DNA of 64,000 bases from NCBI GenBank assembly GCA_965221845.1, contig OZ244919.1, positions 1,364,001-1,428,000 on the forward strand, in the 5' to 3' direction. Shown piece by piece: positions 50,928 to 61,079 of the stretch. The notes beneath the pieces were generated by a model, which ran no database searches, had not been told where the DNA came from, and saw nothing but the letters and a program-made list of their open reading frames with translations. Source of the DNA: JAJEFO01 sp965221845. Its GTDB lineage: Bacteria > Pseudomonadota > Alphaproteobacteria > Rhodobacterales > Rhodobacteraceae. Each line of letters begins with the position of its first letter. Position 1 is the first letter of the stretch. Made by a program: the position numbers and the translations under genes.

Positions 50928-51692
50928 TCAGATCTGCGGCTCGAAGCGGTGCTTCGAGGCGTAAAGATACCCGCCGCCGAAATAGGCGCAGATGCGTTCC
51001 TCCTCGAGCAGCGTTATCCGCTCCGGCGAGGTCGTGACGGGCACGCTGTCGAAATGGTTCGCGTAGATTGACTGGACAAGCGCCTTGCCGAACCAGATCC
51101 GCGCCATGCCCATCGGCACGAGGCGCTTGCCGGCGCCGCTGTCGAGATCGACCTCCAGGTACCGCACGAGCTGCTCGGGCTCGTCGATCCACATGTCGGA
51201 AACCGTGCCGACCCTCTTCTTGTCGCCCGAAATCACCGGCATCCCCCGCGGGTCGGCTCCCGCCGACACGAAGAAGTCGGGCGCGCTTCTCAGCGGCACG
51301 ATTTTCGGATGCCCCCTGGCGTCAAGCTCGGGCCAGTCGCGCCGGAGCGCCCAGGAGGCGGGCCCGACGCCGTCCGTCATCGGGTTTCCCGTCGGCTCGA
51401 ACGGAAAGCCGTTCCCGGCCGCGGTCTTCCGCAGGGCGAGATGCCGGCGCTCGGACTTCTGGCCCGACGGCACGGAAAGCGTTCCGCGCCCGTGCGGCAG
51501 AATGAAGCTCTTGTCCTGCGGGACCGGGAAAGGCCCCTGGTTGGCTGCGGTCCTTCCGTCGTCATCCTCGAGCGGGTAGCCCTCGCGCATGTTCTCGCGC
51601 TGGAGATGGAAGACGAGCAGGGCGAAGAAGATCCAGAACAGCCAGATCGCGAGACTGGCAAGATCGAAGTTCGCGAAGAAGGCGTTGTGCAT
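50928..51692 (-). CDS. puhA: Photosynthetic reaction centre H subunit
   Basis: The H subunit caps the cytoplasmic side of the L/M core, has one membrane helix, and shapes proton delivery to QB. The 254-residue protein starts MHNAFFANFDLASLAIWLFWIFFALLVFH-like (helix in the first 30 residues). It has REGYPLEDD and the PRC-barrel domain with VISGDKKRVGTVSDMWIDEPEQLVRYLEVDL in its second half (both shortened). It follows lhaA by 21 bp. Confidence 0.97.
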   Translation of the reverse strand: MHNAFFANFDLASLAIWLFWIFFALLVFHLQRENMREGYPLEDDDGRTAANQGPFPVPQDKSFILPHGRGTLSVPSGQKSERRHLALRKTAAGNGFPFEPTGNPMTDGVGPASWALRRDWPELDARGHPKIVPLRSAPDFFVSAGADPRGMPVISGDKKRVGTVSDMWIDEPEQLVRYLEVDLDSGAGKRLVPMGMARIWFGKALVQSIYANHFDSVPVTTSPERITLLEEERICAYFGGGYLYASKHRFEPQI

Positions 51693-51713
51693 GACCGTGT
51701 CCTTATCTGACTC

Positions 51714-53153
51714 TCACGCCGGGAAGTCGGCCAGGCCGATTCCGCCGGATCTGGCGCTGGTCGCCGGGAGGGCCCCTCGCCGGACCAGGGGGCCCAGCGC
51801 GACGAGAGTGATGAAGATGAGCGCGATTTCGACGTGATACACGACGGAATAGCCGGTGGCGGGGGAGGCCAGCGCCTCGCCCAGACGGCCTGCCAGGGCC
51901 TGGCCCGTGACCGCGTCTCGGAGCGCGCCTCCGATGGCGACCGACACCCCGACGGCCGTGGCCTGCGCGGCGCCCCATGCGCCAAGCGCGAGTCCGCGGC
52001 CCGAAAGCCCTCCGGCCGGGAGGGCCATGGCGGCCGTCAGGGTGGCAACGGCGAACAGCCCGCCGCCGAACCCGATCAGCCCGGCGCCGAGGTAGAACAG
52101 GGGCGGCGAGTCGAACGGCGCCGAGAAGATCACCGCCGAGAAGGCCACGAGCCCGGCCAGGAGGCCGTTGGCGGCAAGCCGGAAGTGGCAGGCTCCGGCG
52201 CCGAGCCTCCTGGCCGCAAGCCAGAATCCGAGCAGCGCGCCACCCGCCCAGACGGCCGTGAGCAGCGTCGTTGCGGACACCGAAAGGCCCAGCACTTCGC
52301 CGCCATAGGGCTCCAGAAGCACGTCCTGCATGTTGAAGGCCATGGCGCCGAGGAAGACGGTCACGAGAAGCCGTCCCGCCCGGCCGCCGCCCAGATAGTC
52401 CCGCCAGGCATCCGAAAACCGCGGCCGCGGCGCGGACCGTTCCTGCCGGGTCATCGGCTTCACGCGCTCCTGCTTCCAGAGCGCGACGAGGTTCAGCAAG
52501 AGGCCCGCCAGCGCGGCGCCCTGGACCACCCGAACCAGCAGAATCGGCTCGAAGTCGCGCAGCAGCCAGCCGACGAGCAGGGCCGAGACGCCCATGCCGG
52601 CGAGGAACATCACGTAGAGAAGCGCGACGACGCGCGGGCGCGTCTCCTCCGTCGCGCGGTCGGAGGCGAGGGCGAGGCCGGCGGTCTGGGTCATGTGCAG
52701 CCCGAGTCCCGTCATCAGGAAGGCGAGCGCGGCCAGGACTTCGCCTGCGAACGGGACGTCGTGAGCCGGATCGCCGCCCAGGACAAGCAGGGCGAAGGGC
52801 ATCACCGCGAGCCCGCCCATCTGCCAGAGCGAGCCGAACCACAGGTAGGGAACGCGCTTCCAGCCGATCGCGCTTCGATACGTGTCCGACCGGAATCCCA
52901 GAAGCGCGCGGAATGGCGCGATCAGCACGGGCAGCGCGATCATCACGGCAACGATCATCGCCGGCACGCCGAGCTCCACGATCATCACCCGGTTCAGCGT
53001 GCCGAGAAGCATCACCGTCGCCATTCCGACGGAGACCTGGAACAGGGAAAGGCGAAGAAGCTCCCCCATCGGCAGCGCGTCGCTGGCCGCGTCGGAGAAC
53101 GGCATGAACCTGATGCCGAGATCCTTGAGCCTGTGCGCCTGCAGGAAGGTCAC
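51714..53153 (-). CDS. lhaA: LH1 assembly/BChl delivery protein LhaA (PucC family)
   Basis: Major-facilitator-like protein of the PucC/LhaA/BCD family, thought to feed bacteriochlorophyll into LH1. The 479-residue protein has about twelve hydrophobic helices and family segments LNRVMIVELGVPAMIVAVM, RSAIGWKRVPYLWFGSLWQMGG and LSVSATTLLTAVW. The GTG start overlaps the bchM stop as GTGA. Confidence 0.95.
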   Translation of the reverse strand: MTFLQAHRLKDLGIRFMPFSDAASDALPMGELLRLSLFQVSVGMATVMLLGTLNRVMIVELGVPAMIVAVMIALPVLIAPFRALLGFRSDTYRSAIGWKRVPYLWFGSLWQMGGLAVMPFALLVLGGDPAHDVPFAGEVLAALAFLMTGLGLHMTQTAGLALASDRATEETRPRVVALLYVMFLAGMGVSALLVGWLLRDFEPILLVRVVQGAALAGLLLNLVALWKQERVKPMTRQERSAPRPRFSDAWRDYLGGGRAGRLLVTVFLGAMAFNMQDVLLEPYGGEVLGLSVSATTLLTAVWAGGALLGFWLAARRLGAGACHFRLAANGLLAGLVAFSAVIFSAPFDSPPLFYLGAGLIGFGGGLFAVATLTAAMALPAGGLSGRGLALGAWGAAQATAVGVSVAIGGALRDAVTGQALAGRLGEALASPATGYSVVYHVEIALIFITLVALGPLVRRGALPATSARSGGIGLADFPA

Positions 53154-53821
53154 GGGCGGTACTCCAGGGCTTCCGAGTGATAGAAGCCGCCGTTCACGCG
53201 GCCGACGGTCGCGAGCCTGCCGTCCGCCGCCAGCTGTTCCGAAAGCCGGCGCGCCGACTGCGGAACCATTGCCGGGGATCGCTCGGACCGCGGGAAGAGC
53301 TTGCCGACACGCCACATGACCATCAGCAGGGGCGTCCTCGGGGCGACCGAGAAGACGATGTTGCGGCGGGTCCGCCTTCCGAGGCTTTCGAGCGCCGCGA
53401 GGATGTCCGCCGAACTGTAGTAGATCAGGCTGTCCATCGCCAGCGCGTGGTCGAAGGCGCCCAGTTCGGCGGAGAGCATGTCGCCGACGACGAACTGCAC
53501 GCGCGGCGCGAGGCGGCCGGCAAGGCGACGTCGCGCGATCTCGACAAGCGAGGGCGAGATGTCGACGGCCACCACGTCGGCCCCGCGCGCCGCGAGCTCG
53601 GCGGTCAGCTGGCCTGCGCCGCAGCCCGCGTCAAGCACCCGCGCGCCGGTCAGGTCGCCGGGCAGGCGCGAGAGCATGAGCTCCCGCATCCGGTTGCGGC
53701 CCTGCCGGACGGTTTCCCGGATGGAACCGACAGGCGCGTCGCCGGTCAGGCGCTCCCAGCTGCGAACCGCGGTGCGGTCGAAGTAGGTCTCGACGCGCGA
53801 GAGGGTGGCCTCATAGGTCAT
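53150..53821 (-). CDS. bchM: Mg-protoporphyrin IX O-methyltransferase
   Basis: SAM-dependent methylation of the C13 propionate of Mg-protoporphyrin IX. The 223-residue protein has SAM motif I ARVLDAGCGAGQLTAELA near residues 60-77 and the family segments RNRMRELMLSRLPGDL and FSVAPRTPLLMVMWRVGKLFPRSERSP (shortened in view of length). Located 18 bp after bchL. Confidence 0.96.
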   Translation of the reverse strand: MTYEATLSRVETYFDRTAVRSWERLTGDAPVGSIRETVRQGRNRMRELMLSRLPGDLTGARVLDAGCGAGQLTAELAARGADVVAVDISPSLVEIARRRLAGRLAPRVQFVVGDMLSAELGAFDHALAMDSLIYYSSADILAALESLGRRTRRNIVFSVAPRTPLLMVMWRVGKLFPRSERSPAMVPQSARRLSEQLAADGRLATVGRVNGGFYHSEALEYRP

Positions 53822-53839
53822 TCGGGTCTCCCCGGTCCA

Positions 53840-54736
53840 TCAGTCGAATCCCAGAAGCTCGAAGATGTCGCGATCCTCCATCGGCGCGGGCGCCAGCGGT
53901 TCGGTGCCGTTCCAGAGGGTCTCGGCAAGACGGACGTACTCGGCGCGGCAGCGCACGATGTCGTCCTCGTCCTCCATCTCGAAGAGCGTCTTCTTCTTCA
54001 GCCTCGAACGCCGGATCGCGTCCACGTCGGGCATGTGCGCGATCCGCCTGAACCCGACCGTGCCGCAGTAGCGGTCGACCTCGTCGGTGTCCCTCGAGCG
54101 GTTCGCCACGCAGCCGGCCAGCCTCACCTTGTAGTTCGCCGACTTCGCCTGCACCGCCGCGATGATCCGGTTCATCGCGTATATCGAATCGAAGTCGTTG
54201 GCGGTGACGATCACGGCGCGGTCGGCATGCTGAAGCGGCGCGGCGAACCCGCCGCAGACCACGTCGCCCAGGACATCGAAGATCACGACGTCGGTGTCCT
54301 CCAGCATGTGGTGCTGCTTGAGGAGCTTGACGGTCTGGCCGACGACGTAGCCGCCGCAGCCGGTGCCTGCAGGCGGGCCGCCCGCCTCCACGCACATCAC
54401 GCCGCCCCAGCCCTTGGTCATGAAGTCCTCCGGGCGCAGCTCCTCTGCGTGGAAGTCGACGTCCTTCAGGATGTCGATGACCGTGGGCTGCAAGTGCCCG
54501 GTGAGCGTGAACGTCGAATCGTGCTTCGGATCGCAGCCGATCTGCAGGACCCGCCGGCCCATGCTCGCGAAGGCGGCCGAAAGGTTGGAAGAGGTCGTCG
54601 ACTTGCCGATCCCGCCCTTTCCGTAGACCGAGAAGACCTTGGCGCCCTCGATCCTCGTCGACGGATCCTGGTGGACCTGCACCGATCCCTCTCCGTCCTG
54701 GCCTTTCCGGAAGGCCAGGTCGTCCAGCGGGCTCAT
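53840..54736 (-). CDS. bchL: Light-independent protochlorophyllide reductase iron protein
   Basis: NifH-like ATPase of dark protochlorophyllide oxidoreductase. The 298-residue protein has P-loop YGKGGIGKSTTSSNLSAA near residues 38-55, cluster Cys in AGTGCGGYVVGQ and DVLGDVVCGGFAAPL, and LQIGCDPKHDSTFTLTGHL. It delivers electrons to BchNB. It lies 13 bp after bchH. Confidence 0.97.
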   Translation of the reverse strand: MSPLDDLAFRKGQDGEGSVQVHQDPSTRIEGAKVFSVYGKGGIGKSTTSSNLSAAFASMGRRVLQIGCDPKHDSTFTLTGHLQPTVIDILKDVDFHAEELRPEDFMTKGWGGVMCVEAGGPPAGTGCGGYVVGQTVKLLKQHHMLEDTDVVIFDVLGDVVCGGFAAPLQHADRAVIVTANDFDSIYAMNRIIAAVQAKSANYKVRLAGCVANRSRDTDEVDRYCGTVGFRRIAHMPDVDAIRRSRLKKKTLFEMEDEDDIVRCRAEYVRLAETLWNGTEPLAPAPMEDRDIFELLGFD

Positions 54737-54749
54737 GGCGATTCTCCTG

Positions 54750-57700
54750 TCATTGGGCCGGGACGCCTTCGAGGCGGTCTTCCAGCGTGTCGGCGGCGCT
54801 CCTCAGCGCGGCAAGCGTGCCTTCGTCAGGCGTCCAGTAGGCGCGGTCCGAGGCTTCGAGCAGCCGGTTCGCCATCCGCGACGAGGCGACCGGGTTCAGT
54901 TCGGCGAGGCGGTCGCGCATCGCCTCGTCCAGCACGAAGGTTTCGGACAGGCGCGTGTAGACCCAGGGCTCGACCGCGCCGGTGGTCGCCGACCAGCCAA
55001 GCGTGTTCGACAGATGGGCCTCGATCTGGCGGACGCCTTCGGCGCCGTGGTCCAGAAGCGGCTCGTAGAAGCGCGGGTTGAGGCTGCGCGACCGCGTTTC
55101 CAGCGCGATCTGGTCCGCAAGCGTGCGGATCTTCCCCGATCCGCGCGTCTGATCGCTGACATACACGGCCGCGTCCTGCCCGCGGGCGCGCTTCACGGCG
55201 CGGCTGATCCCGCCGAGCGTGTCGAAGTAGTGGTCGACCGTCGTCACGCCAAGCTCGACGCTCTCGAGGTTCTGGTAGGCGACCTCGACCGTCTTGAGCG
55301 TCTCCTGAAGCAGCTCGGCGCTGCGCACGGCCTTGCCGTCGGTGCCGTAGGCGTAGCACTTCCGCGCCTGGTACGCGTCCGCGAGCTCGTCCTCGTCCCC
55401 GAAGGCCGAGCCGTCGACCAGGTGGTTCACGTTCGATCCGTAGGCGCCCTCGGCGTTCGAGAAGACCCGCAGGGCCGCCTGCTGCAGCGTGCTGCCGGTT
55501 CTTTCCATGTGGGCAAGCGCATGCGCGCGTATGAAGTTCTGGTGCTCAGGCTCGTCCGCCATTGCCGCCTTCAGGGCGGCATCGGCGAGAAGCCGGGTCT
55601 GGAGCGGGAGGAGGTCGCGGAAGATCCCGGAGAGCGTCAGGACCACGTCGACCCGCGGGCGCCCGAGGTCCTCGAGCGGAACGAGGTCCGCGCCCGACAG
55701 CCGGCCGAAACTGTCGAACCGGGGCTTCGCGCCGATCAGCGCCAGGGCCTGCCCGATGGGACCGCCGTCCGTCTTGATGTTGTCGCTGCCCCAGAGCACG
55801 AGGGCCACGGCCCGCGGCACGCCGGAATGCTTCTCGAGCAGGCGTTCCGCCTGCCGGGCGCCTTCGCGGCAGGCGTGCTCGGTCGGCATGCGGAACGGGT
55901 CGAAGGCATGTATGTTGCGGCCCGTCGGCACGATGTCGGGATTGCGAATGAGGTCGCCGCCCGGAACCGGCGCGGTGAAGCGTCCCGAAACCGCTCGCAG
56001 AAGGGCCGGGATCTCGGAGTCCGCCTCGAGCGCCGCCGCGACACGGTCCCTGGCCGACCCGTCGGCGGCGTCGACAACGGACAGGTACTGCTCGCGGGTC
56101 TCGGCGGGCAAGGCCTCTCCCACGACATGAAGGCCGTCGGGAATCAACGCCTCTTCGGTCTCGAGAAGCTTCAGCCACAGGGCCTCCGCGCCGTGGCCGC
56201 CAAGATCGACCGCCTCCGCCTGCTCGGCGATCAGCGCCTCCAGCTCCGCGCGCGCGCCGCCGTCGCCGGGCGGCGTCTCGCGCCACCGCGCCAGGCTGTG
56301 CTTGAGCTCGGCGAGGCCCTTGTAGAGCCCCGCGCTGGCGAGGGGCGGCGTCAGGTGGGAGACGGTGACCGCTGCGGTGCGGCGCTTTGCGAGCGTCGCT
56401 TCCGACGGGTTGTTGGCGGCGTACAGGTAGACGTTGGGAAGATCGCCGATCAGCCGGTCGGGCCAGCACGAGGCGCCCAGGCCCGCCTGCTTGCCGGGCA
56501 TGAATTCCAGTGCGCCGTGCATCCCGAAATGCAGGACGGCATCCGCACCGAACGCGTTCCGGATCCAGAGGTAGAACTGGACGAAGGCGTGCGTGGGCGC
56601 GAAGCCCCGCTCGAAGAGAAGCCGCATCGGGTCGCCTTCGTAGCCGAAGGCGGGCTGCACGCCGACGAAGACGTTGCCGAACCGATGCCCGAGAACGAAG
56701 ACGCCCCGCCCGTCGGACTGCGCGCCTCCCGGCGCCGGGCCCCAGGCCTTCTCGACCTCGTCGAGCCAGGGCGTCGTGGCCACGATCTCGTCAGCCGTGA
56801 CCTCCGCGGCGACGTTGGCCTCCTGCCCGTAGGCGGCGGCGTTGCCCTCGAGCACGAGGCTGCGCAGCTGCGCGACCGTCTCGGGCGGATCGAGGTCGTA
56901 GCCTTCGCGCTTGAGCGCGTGCAGCGTGTTGAAGAGCGACCGGAAGACATCGAGGTAGGCCGCCGTTCCCGCGGCGCCGGCATTCGGCGGGAAGCCGAAC
57001 AGGACGATGGCGAGCCTGCGGTCCCGCGGCACGGACCGGCGGAGCCCGACCTGCCTGAGCACGCGGTCCGCCAGCCGCTCCACGCGCTCGGCCGCCGGCG
57101 CCATCGCGCGGCCGCCGCGCGCCCCTTCGCCGTGCCTGCCCGCGAACACGGTCGGCGTGGTCGCGCCGTCAAGCTCCGGCAGGGCGATCAGCATGGTGGT
57201 CTCGACCGGGCCGAGCCCCTGCGGCGAGGCCTCCCACTGCGCGATCGTCTGGAACTCGAGCGGATGCGCCGCCACGTAAGGGACGTCCAGCGACTCGAGC
57301 ACCCTGACCGCCGCGTCGTTGTCGTTGTAGGCGGGGCCCCCGACCAGCGAAAACCCGGTCAGCGACACCAGGGCGTCGATGCGCGCGACCCCGTCGTCGT
57401 CCCTGAAGTAGGCGTCGATGGCGGGGCGGGCGTCGAGGCCGCCGGCAAAGGCGGGAACGACGCGCAGCCCGCGCGCCTCCAGCGCCCGTATGACCGCATC
57501 GTAGTGCGCCGTGTCCGAGGAGATGACGTAGGAGCGCATCATCACCAGGCCGACGGTGCCAAGGGGCGCCTTCGCGGCCGGCAGGTCGCCTGGATCGGAG
57601 GTGATCCGGCCCTTGAGATCCGGGTGATAGAGGCCCGTGTCGGGATAGGATTCGGGCAGGGCGACCCTGGCGCCGCGCCAGTGCCGGTTCCGCGAGTAGC

Positions 57701-58280
57701 GCGAGATCAGGAGGCGGATCATGCGCTCGACGTTCTCGTCGGAGGACGCCAGCCAGTACTGCATGACCAGGAACCAGGTCCTGAGGTCCTGTGCCTTGCC
57801 CGGCACGTATTTCAGGACGAGCGGCAGGCGGCGGAGGAAGCGCATCTTGCGCTTGCCGTCGTCCGTGGACGACTTCGACGCGCCCCTGAGCCGCTTCAGC
57901 AGCCTCATCGTGGCCGAGGACGGCGCGCCGAGGTCCAGCCCGCCCAGCCGCGTCGTGTGCACGATCCGGGCGTCCGAGATGATGCCCGCCATCGCGTCGC
58001 AGCTCCCGCGCCGGGCGGAAAGGGCCGGCAGGATCGGCGCGACGTGCTCTTCCAGGAAGAGAAGCGACGTCACGATGACGTCGCCGGTCTCGACGGCGCG
58101 GACCGCGGCCTGCAGCCTGTCGGGCGCCTCGGCCCATTCGGCGGCGGCGTGGACCGAAACCGACAGCCCGGGGAAATCCCGGGAAAGCCGCCTTGCGGCC
58201 CTCTCGATGGGTCCCGCCGCATGGAAGTCGAGCGTGATCACGACCACGCTGTAGCGGGTCTCGCCGCCTGTTATGGTCAC
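54750..58280 (-). CDS. bchH: Magnesium chelatase subunit H
   Basis: Large porphyrin-binding catalytic subunit of Mg-chelatase. The 1176-residue protein contains family blocks LHFGMHGALEFMPGKQAGLGA, NVYLYAANNPSEATLAKRR and VEPWVYTRLSETFVLDEAM. The start is a GTG at 58280, one base after the bchB stop, giving VTITGGETRYSVVVITLDF; an ATG upstream would extend into bchB. It is the longest gene of the superoperon. Confidence 0.97.
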   Translation of the reverse strand: MTITGGETRYSVVVITLDFHAAGPIERAARRLSRDFPGLSVSVHAAAEWAEAPDRLQAAVRAVETGDVIVTSLLFLEEHVAPILPALSARRGSCDAMAGIISDARIVHTTRLGGLDLGAPSSATMRLLKRLRGASKSSTDDGKRKMRFLRRLPLVLKYVPGKAQDLRTWFLVMQYWLASSDENVERMIRLLISRYSRNRHWRGARVALPESYPDTGLYHPDLKGRITSDPGDLPAAKAPLGTVGLVMMRSYVISSDTAHYDAVIRALEARGLRVVPAFAGGLDARPAIDAYFRDDDGVARIDALVSLTGFSLVGGPAYNDNDAAVRVLESLDVPYVAAHPLEFQTIAQWEASPQGLGPVETTMLIALPELDGATTPTVFAGRHGEGARGGRAMAPAAERVERLADRVLRQVGLRRSVPRDRRLAIVLFGFPPNAGAAGTAAYLDVFRSLFNTLHALKREGYDLDPPETVAQLRSLVLEGNAAAYGQEANVAAEVTADEIVATTPWLDEVEKAWGPAPGGAQSDGRGVFVLGHRFGNVFVGVQPAFGYEGDPMRLLFERGFAPTHAFVQFYLWIRNAFGADAVLHFGMHGALEFMPGKQAGLGASCWPDRLIGDLPNVYLYAANNPSEATLAKRRTAAVTVSHLTPPLASAGLYKGLAELKHSLARWRETPPGDGGARAELEALIAEQAEAVDLGGHGAEALWLKLLETEEALIPDGLHVVGEALPAETREQYLSVVDAADGSARDRVAAALEADSEIPALLRAVSGRFTAPVPGGDLIRNPDIVPTGRNIHAFDPFRMPTEHACREGARQAERLLEKHSGVPRAVALVLWGSDNIKTDGGPIGQALALIGAKPRFDSFGRLSGADLVPLEDLGRPRVDVVLTLSGIFRDLLPLQTRLLADAALKAAMADEPEHQNFIRAHALAHMERTGSTLQQAALRVFSNAEGAYGSNVNHLVDGSAFGDEDELADAYQARKCYAYGTDGKAVRSAELLQETLKTVEVAYQNLESVELGVTTVDHYFDTLGGISRAVKRARGQDAAVYVSDQTRGSGKIRTLADQIALETRSRSLNPRFYEPLLDHGAEGVRQIEAHLSNTLGWSATTGAVEPWVYTRLSETFVLDEAMRDRLAELNPVASSRMANRLLEASDRAYWTPDEGTLAALRSAADTLEDRLEGVPAQ

Positions 58281-58281
58281 G

Positions 58282-59814
58282 TCATCGCGCAAAATGGGCC
58301 TTTGCCTCGAACAGGGTCTCGATCCCGATCTCCTCCAGCCCGTGCTCCGCGGCGAAGCTCTCGGTGTTGCGCCTGGCCTTGCCGCGCACGAAGAACGGCA
58401 CCTTTCGAAGCTCGCTCTCCGCGTCCGCATGCCAGGGGATCCCCGGGGCGCGGCCCGCCGGCCCGGGCGCGGCGCGCGGGCCGGCGTCGGATGCCGGCGA
58501 GGCGCGGCCTTCGCCATGATGCGAGGCCCCGGCGGCGTCATGGAACTCGAAGTCGTCGCGGAACATGTGGAGCAGATGCTCCTCGAGGCCCATCACCAGC
58601 GGATGGACCCAGGTGTCGAAGATCACGTTCGCGCCCTCGATTCCCATTTGCGGGCTGTAGCGCGCGGGAAAGTCCTGGACATGGACGGGGGCCGAGATCA
58701 CGGCGCAGGGGATGCCAAGCCGCTTGCCGATGTGGCGCTCCATCTGGGTGCCCAGGATCAGCTCGGGCGCCAGGTCGGCGATGCGCGCCTCGACCTCGAG
58801 ATAGTCGTCGGTGACCAGCGCCTCGACGCCGTAGTCGCGGGCAAGGCCGCGGATCATGCGGGCCTGCTCGCGGTTATAGCAACCGAGGCCCGCGACCTCG
58901 AATCCCATCTCGTCGCGCGCGATCCGGGCGGCCGCGGCCACGTGCGTGCCGTCGCCGAACAGGAACACCCTCTTGCCGGTGAGGTAGGTGGAATCAACGC
59001 TCGACGAATACCACGGCATGCGGAGCCGGTCCGTCGCGAGACGGGGGGCGCCGCCCGTGAGCGCGGCGACCTCGTCGAGGAAGTCCCGGCTTGCCCCGAC
59101 GCCGATAGGGACCGTTCGCGTGTAGGGCAGGCCGAGCTCGCGCTCCATCCAGCGGCAGGCGCTCTCCCCGGTCTCGGGATACATGAGCACGTTGAAGCGG
59201 GCCTGGCCGAGGCGGCGGATGTCGCCAGGCGAGGCGCCCATGGGGGCGACCGCGTTCACGGCGACGTCCATGTCGTCCAGAAGCGCGGTCAGCTCGGTGA
59301 CGTCGTCGCGGTGGCGGAAGCCGAGCGCTGTCGGCCCGATCAGGTTGCAGGTGGTCCGCGCCGTCCGCGCCGCCGGCCTGGCAAGCGCCCGGACGACCTG
59401 GAGGAACGTCTCGTCCGCCCCGAAGTTCTCCTTGCGCTGATAGCTGGGGAGTTCCAGCGGAATGACGGGAATGTCCAGGCCCATGGCCCCGGCCATGCCG
59501 CCCGGGTCGTCCTGGATGAGCTCGGCGGTGCACGAGGCGCCGACGATCAGCGCCTCGGGCCTGAACCGCTCCACCGCCGCGCGGCAGGCGGCCCTGAAAA
59601 GGTCGGCGGTGTCCGCGCCCAGGTCCCGGGCCTGGAAGGTGGTGTAGGTGACCGGGGGACGGCGCTTGCGGCGCTCGATCATCGTGAAGAGCAGGTCCGC
59701 GTAGGAGTCGCCCTGGGGCGCGTGCAGGACGTAGTGCAGGCCCGACATGCCGGTGGCGACGCGCATCGCGCCGACATGGGGCGGCCCCTCGTATGTCCAG
59801 ACCGAGAGCCTCAT
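58282..59814 (-). CDS. bchB: Light-independent protochlorophyllide reductase subunit B
   Basis: BchB forms the catalytic NB component with BchN. The 510-residue protein starts MRLSVWTYEGPPHVGAMRVA and has a substrate/cluster region with ALIVGASCTAELIQDDPGGM. The C-terminal domain carries GIPWHADAESELRKVPFFVRGKARRNTE-like sequence (key residues PFFVRGKAR) that caps the substrate. The ATG overlaps the bchN stop as ATGA. Confidence 0.97.
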   Translation of the reverse strand: MRLSVWTYEGPPHVGAMRVATGMSGLHYVLHAPQGDSYADLLFTMIERRKRRPPVTYTTFQARDLGADTADLFRAACRAAVERFRPEALIVGASCTAELIQDDPGGMAGAMGLDIPVIPLELPSYQRKENFGADETFLQVVRALARPAARTARTTCNLIGPTALGFRHRDDVTELTALLDDMDVAVNAVAPMGASPGDIRRLGQARFNVLMYPETGESACRWMERELGLPYTRTVPIGVGASRDFLDEVAALTGGAPRLATDRLRMPWYSSSVDSTYLTGKRVFLFGDGTHVAAAARIARDEMGFEVAGLGCYNREQARMIRGLARDYGVEALVTDDYLEVEARIADLAPELILGTQMERHIGKRLGIPCAVISAPVHVQDFPARYSPQMGIEGANVIFDTWVHPLVMGLEEHLLHMFRDDFEFHDAAGASHHGEGRASPASDAGPRAAPGPAGRAPGIPWHADAESELRKVPFFVRGKARRNTESFAAEHGLEEIGIETLFEAKAHFAR

Positions 59815-61079
59815 TCCGCTGCCATCCGCAGCGCGTCGCGCCGCCGGATCGGGCGCGAGAACAGGCCGGCGAGGTCACCTGCCTGCTCGTAGAAATGGAC
59901 CGGCGTGAAGACCAGCTCGATGGCCCACTTGGTCGTCAGGCCCTCGGCTTCGAGCGGGTTGGCAAGGCCCAGGCCGCAGACCGTCAGGTCAGGGCGCGCC
60001 GCGCGGACCCGGTCCAGCTGCCGCTCGACGTCCTGCCCTTCGGAGAAGACCGGGCCCTCCATGATCATCTCCATGTCCGGGCCCGCGATGTCGCGGTGGA
60101 CGTAGGGCGTCCCGATCTCCACGGCCGTCATGCCGCATTCGCGTGTCAGGAAGCGGGCGAGAGGGATCTCGAGCTGGCTGTCCGGAAACAGGAACACGGA
60201 CCGTCCGCGGAGCGCCTCGGCGGCGCTCGCCACCGCGCGGCGGGCGCGATCCCTCGGGGCGGCGGTGACGGACTCGAAGGTCGCGTCGTCCACGCCGAAC
60301 TCCTGCGCCACGGCACGCAGCCACGCCGTCGTGCCCTGCTCGCCGAACGGAAAGCTGGCGGGCAGGTGGCGTGCGCCGCGCCGGACGAGCGCGGCGTGCG
60401 TGTCCGCGAGGAACGGCTGGGCAAGGGCGAAGACCGTGTTGCTGCCAACGGCCAGCGCGTCGCCGGCGCCGGCCGCCGGGAGGACGGCGACCGGGCCCAC
60501 TCCCATGCGCTCCAGCAGGCCAAGCGCCTGCTGCTGGACCGCGTCCGGAAGCGCGCCGGCCAGGACGAGCTGGCGCTCCTCGGTCGTCGGCAGCCCCTGC
60601 ACGATGGCCGCGAGGCAGGCGTCCTCGCCCTGCGTGAAGGTGGTCTCGATGCCCGAGCCCGAGAAGTTCGCCACCCGGATGCGCGGCGCGTGCCGCGCCG
60701 ACAGGCGTTCGGCCGCCTTCTCCAGGTCAAGCCTGATGACCTCCGAAGGGCACGAGCCGACAAGGAACAGCCTGCGTATGTCCGGCCGCCGCGAGAGAAG
60801 CTTCTCGACCTCGCGGTCAAGCTCCTCGTGGGCGTCCGCAAGGCCGGCCAGGTCGGATTCCTCGAGGATCAGCGTGCCGAACCTGGGTTCCGCGAAGATC
60901 ATGACGCCGGCCGCGCTCTGGAGGAGATGCGCGCATGTCCGCGAACCGACGACGAGGAAGAAGGCGTCCTGCATCTTCCGGTGCAGCCAGATGATGGCCG
61001 TCAGGCCGCAGAAGACCTCGCGCTGGCCGCGCTCCCTGAGCAGCGGAGCGTCGCGGCATCCGTTGGCGAGGTCCTTCAT
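59811..61079 (-). CDS. bchN: Light-independent protochlorophyllide reductase subunit N
   Basis: BchN is the partner of BchB and binds the 4Fe-4S cluster with it. The 422-residue protein has Cys sites in REVFCGLTAIIWLHRKMQDAF and LVVGSRTCAHLLQSAAGVMIFA, then LFLVGSCPSEVIRLDLEKAAE (all shortened or below 21 residues). The ATG at 61079 overlaps the bchF stop as ATGA. Confidence 0.97.
   Translation of the reverse strand: MKDLANGCRDAPLLRERGQREVFCGLTAIIWLHRKMQDAFFLVVGSRTCAHLLQSAAGVMIFAEPRFGTLILEESDLAGLADAHEELDREVEKLLSRRPDIRRLFLVGSCPSEVIRLDLEKAAERLSARHAPRIRVANFSGSGIETTFTQGEDACLAAIVQGLPTTEERQLVLAGALPDAVQQQALGLLERMGVGPVAVLPAAGAGDALAVGSNTVFALAQPFLADTHAALVRRGARHLPASFPFGEQGTTAWLRAVAQEFGVDDATFESVTAAPRDRARRAVASAAEALRGRSVFLFPDSQLEIPLARFLTRECGMTAVEIGTPYVHRDIAGPDMEMIMEGPVFSEGQDVERQLDRVRAARPDLTVCGLGLANPLEAEGLTTKWAIELVFTPVHFYEQAGDLAGLFSRPIRRRDALRMAAE

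Noticed and set aside
54639..58814. Very long open frame on the plus strand opposite bchH
   Set aside because: It is the complement of the bchH coding region in GC-rich DNA, with an Arg/Ala/Gly-rich translation and no family motif.
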